DNA of 46,046 nt. Origin: Candidatus Kuenenia stuttgartensis. GTDB taxonomy: Bacteria; Planctomycetota; Planctomycetia; Planctomycetales; Planctomycetaceae. Each line of letters opens with the position of its first letter. Positions within the stretch are counted from its first letter, which is position 1. Where the stretch lies: contig CAMAVB010000029.1 in assembly GCA_945861465.1 (NCBI GenBank), positions 1 to 46,046 on the forward strand, in the 5' to 3' direction. The notes below the pieces were generated by a model. That model had not been told where the DNA came from. It made no database searches and saw nothing but the letters and a program-made list of their open reading frames with translations. Of the stretch, positions 45,038 to 46,046 are shown piece by piece. The translations under genes were made by a program, and so were the position numbers.

Positions 45038-45224
45038 TGCTGAACACGCTGGGATCCCGGACCAGTCATCACCGGAACAGGAGCATGCGTTTCACTATTA
45101 TCGCGGAAACGAAATCCCATGGTACATCCGGGTGATCTGGCTTGGATTCTGGATTTTCACTGTCTACTACATCATGCGGTATTTTTTCCCGGCGATGCAG
45201 GTTGAACTGGTTCTGCCTCCATGA
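45024..45224 (+). CDS. Small single-helix membrane protein, CcoQ/FixQ-like by position
   Basis: 66 residues from the ATG at 45024 (or 64 from 45030); GGGAG is upstream of both. One hydrophobic helix, WYIRVIWLGFWIFTVYYIMR, follows an acidic N-terminus. It overlaps the preceding gene by 14 nt and its stop overlaps the ATG of the ATPase (ATGA), so translational coupling is likely. Size and location resemble the small CcoQ/FixQ-type subunit, but the sequence match is too weak to name it. Confidence 0.65.
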   Translation: MHMADAEHAGIPDQSSPEQEHAFHYYRGNEIPWYIRVIWLGFWIFTVYYIMRYFFPAMQVELVLPP

Positions 45225-46046
45225 GCCTGATGCCGCTCCTTGCTGAAGCTCGCGAACCAGTGAGCACGAATGCGGCGCACGATGCACAGTGTTGCGCCTG
45301 GTGCGGGCTTCCGTTCGCAGACGCAGGACGCAGCGATTCCACACCAGGATGGAAAGGCTCAAGTCGGGAGGGCGAGGCTCCTGCCGCGCCGGTGACGTCG
45401 CAATCTCGCACGGCTCAGCAGGAGCCGCGTACCGCTCAGCAAAAGCCTGGCACCCCAGAGTCAGAAGCCATGTATTGCTGCTTCGGCTGTCGGATGGCGC
45501 ATGCAATCACGGAAGAAAAAGGACTGGAAGGCGCGGTTCGCTGGACGACCGTGCGACTGGGAATCGCAATTTTCTTTTCGATGAACCTCATGGCATTCAC
45601 GATGACGATGTGGTCGCTGGATGTTTACGATGTTCAGCGTGATCCATTCCAGACGCAACTCTTCGAAGTTTTTCGCTGGCTGAGCATGATTTTCAGTCTG
45701 CCAGTGCTCCTGCTGCTTGGCGTGCCGATGCTGCAGAACGCGATGAATAGTGCGCGTCAAAGGATTTTTTCGACCGATCTGTTAATTGCGACCGGAGTGA
45801 CAGCAGCTTACGGAATCTCGGTCGCCAACGTGCTGCGAAGTGCCGAAGCGGTCTACTTTGAAGTCGGTGCGACTGTGCTCGTCATGGTCACCCTGGGCCG
45901 CTGGTTTGAAGCCACGGGAAAACAAAAAGCCATAGAAGCGCTTGATCAGCTCGCGGACCTGTTGCCATCGAAGGCGCAGCGTGTCACTGACGCCGATGTC
46001 GCTGAAATCGCATGTGTTGACATCGTGGCGGGCGATCGATTGCAGA
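45221..46046 (+). CDS. CcoI/FixI-type copper P-type ATPase, N-terminal part
   Basis: Open to the window edge (275 codons), so the DKTGT phosphorylation site and most of the pump lie beyond. The N-terminus has CCAWCGLPF and MYCCFGCRM, a cysteine-rich metal-binding domain typical of CcoI/FixI-related ATPases. No separate HMA domain intervenes. The first membrane helices follow (VRLGIAIFFSMNLMAFTMTM, LSMIFSLPVLLLLGVPML) and an actuator-like start (TGKQKAIEALDQLADLLP). Function: copper delivery for cbb3 oxidase assembly. Between the two cysteine motifs, about 20-25 residues (starting SSREGEAPAAP) are encoded by a GGGAGGGCGAGGCT-type repeat. Stop/start overlap with the preceding gene supports operon membership. 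Confidence 0.88.
   Translation, partial: MSLMPLLAEAREPVSTNAAHDAQCCAWCGLPFADAGRSDSTPGWKGSSREGEAPAAPVTSQSRTAQQEPRTAQQKPGTPESEAMYCCFGCRMAHAITEEKGLEGAVRWTTVRLGIAIFFSMNLMAFTMTMWSLDVYDVQRDPFQTQLFEVFRWLSMIFSLPVLLLLGVPMLQNAMNSARQRIFSTDLLIATGVTAAYGISVANVLRSAEAVYFEVGATVLVMVTLGRWFEATGKQKAIEALDQLADLLPSKAQRVTDADVAEIACVDIVAGDRLQ
45364..45425. repeat. GGGAGGGCGAGGCT-type repeat inside the ATPase gene
   Basis: TCGGGAGGGCGAGGCTCCTG at 45364 and CGGCTCAGCAGGAGCC at 45410-45425 resemble the copy at 5082-5136. AGGCTCCTG pairs with CAGGAGCC. It is translated in frame as part of the linker between the cysteine motifs of the copper ATPase. Confidence 0.7.

Noticed and set aside
1-46046. CRISPR array, prophage, integrase or attachment sites
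   Set aside because: No regularly spaced direct repeats, no integrase, capsid or terminase genes, and no tRNA was seen; the repeats present are palindromic and dispersed.

Overview
The window looks like a chromosomal piece of a planctomycete (order Planctomycetales, genus not determinable here). This is inferred from secreted proteins with a PQQ-type propeller, FG-GAP/ASPIC-UnbV repeats and prenyltransferase-like repeats, a 2433-residue surface protein with an N-terminal LESRELLSS motif, many palindromic intergenic repeats, and sparse operons on both strands. No tRNA, rRNA, CRISPR array, phage or transposase gene was found.

Layout. 1-2070: a partial DUF4058 protein, a rhodanese/DUF2892 protein and miaE (all minus), with GTAGGGTG-type palindromes. 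2086-12662: two paralogous membrane/spermidine-synthase fusion proteins (2086-4953 minus, 10557-12662 plus). Between them lie a coupled minus-strand pair (L-fucose-dehydrogenase-like SDR, then a secreted prenyltransferase-like repeat protein), a divergent double class II aldolase and a PQQ-propeller protein. 12917-14486: a methyltransferase and a DUF433 antitoxin-like gene with a possible toxin remnant. 14601-22150: three minus-strand exported proteins (small repeat protein, 1285-residue FG-GAP/ASPIC lipoprotein, thioredoxin-fold protein without its cysteines), interleaved with three copies of a ~115-bp palindrome. 22707-28115: a Gfo/Idh/MocA oxidoreductase, then dnaG and rpoD as a macromolecular-synthesis pair. 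28210-30955: a 281-bp terminal-inverted-repeat element, a pteridine-reductase-like SDR and a secreted Ig-like protein. 31803-39901: a giant M36 (fungalysin) metalloprotease and rsmE. 40397-46046: a cbb3-type cytochrome oxidase cluster (diheme cytochrome c lipoprotein, unknown four-helix membrane protein, ccoN, ccoO, two small membrane proteins, and the start of a CcoI/FixI-type copper ATPase).

The strongest unexpected signals come from mobile-element activity inside genes. A 97-bp MITE-like element with imperfect terminal inverted repeats and a 5-bp flanking duplication sits in frame inside the signal peptide of the prenyltransferase-like protein; removing it and one copy of the duplication (102 nt, 34 codons) restores a normal signal peptide. 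A second copy lies between ccoN and ccoO. A different repeat (GGGAGGGCGAGGCT type) is translated as a linker in the copper ATPase. In the giant protease, two Calx-beta-like domains appear to be split at the same loop, one by a propeller-like region and one by a P-domain. I did not find a clearly new defence or biosynthetic system; the best candidates are listed with tests.
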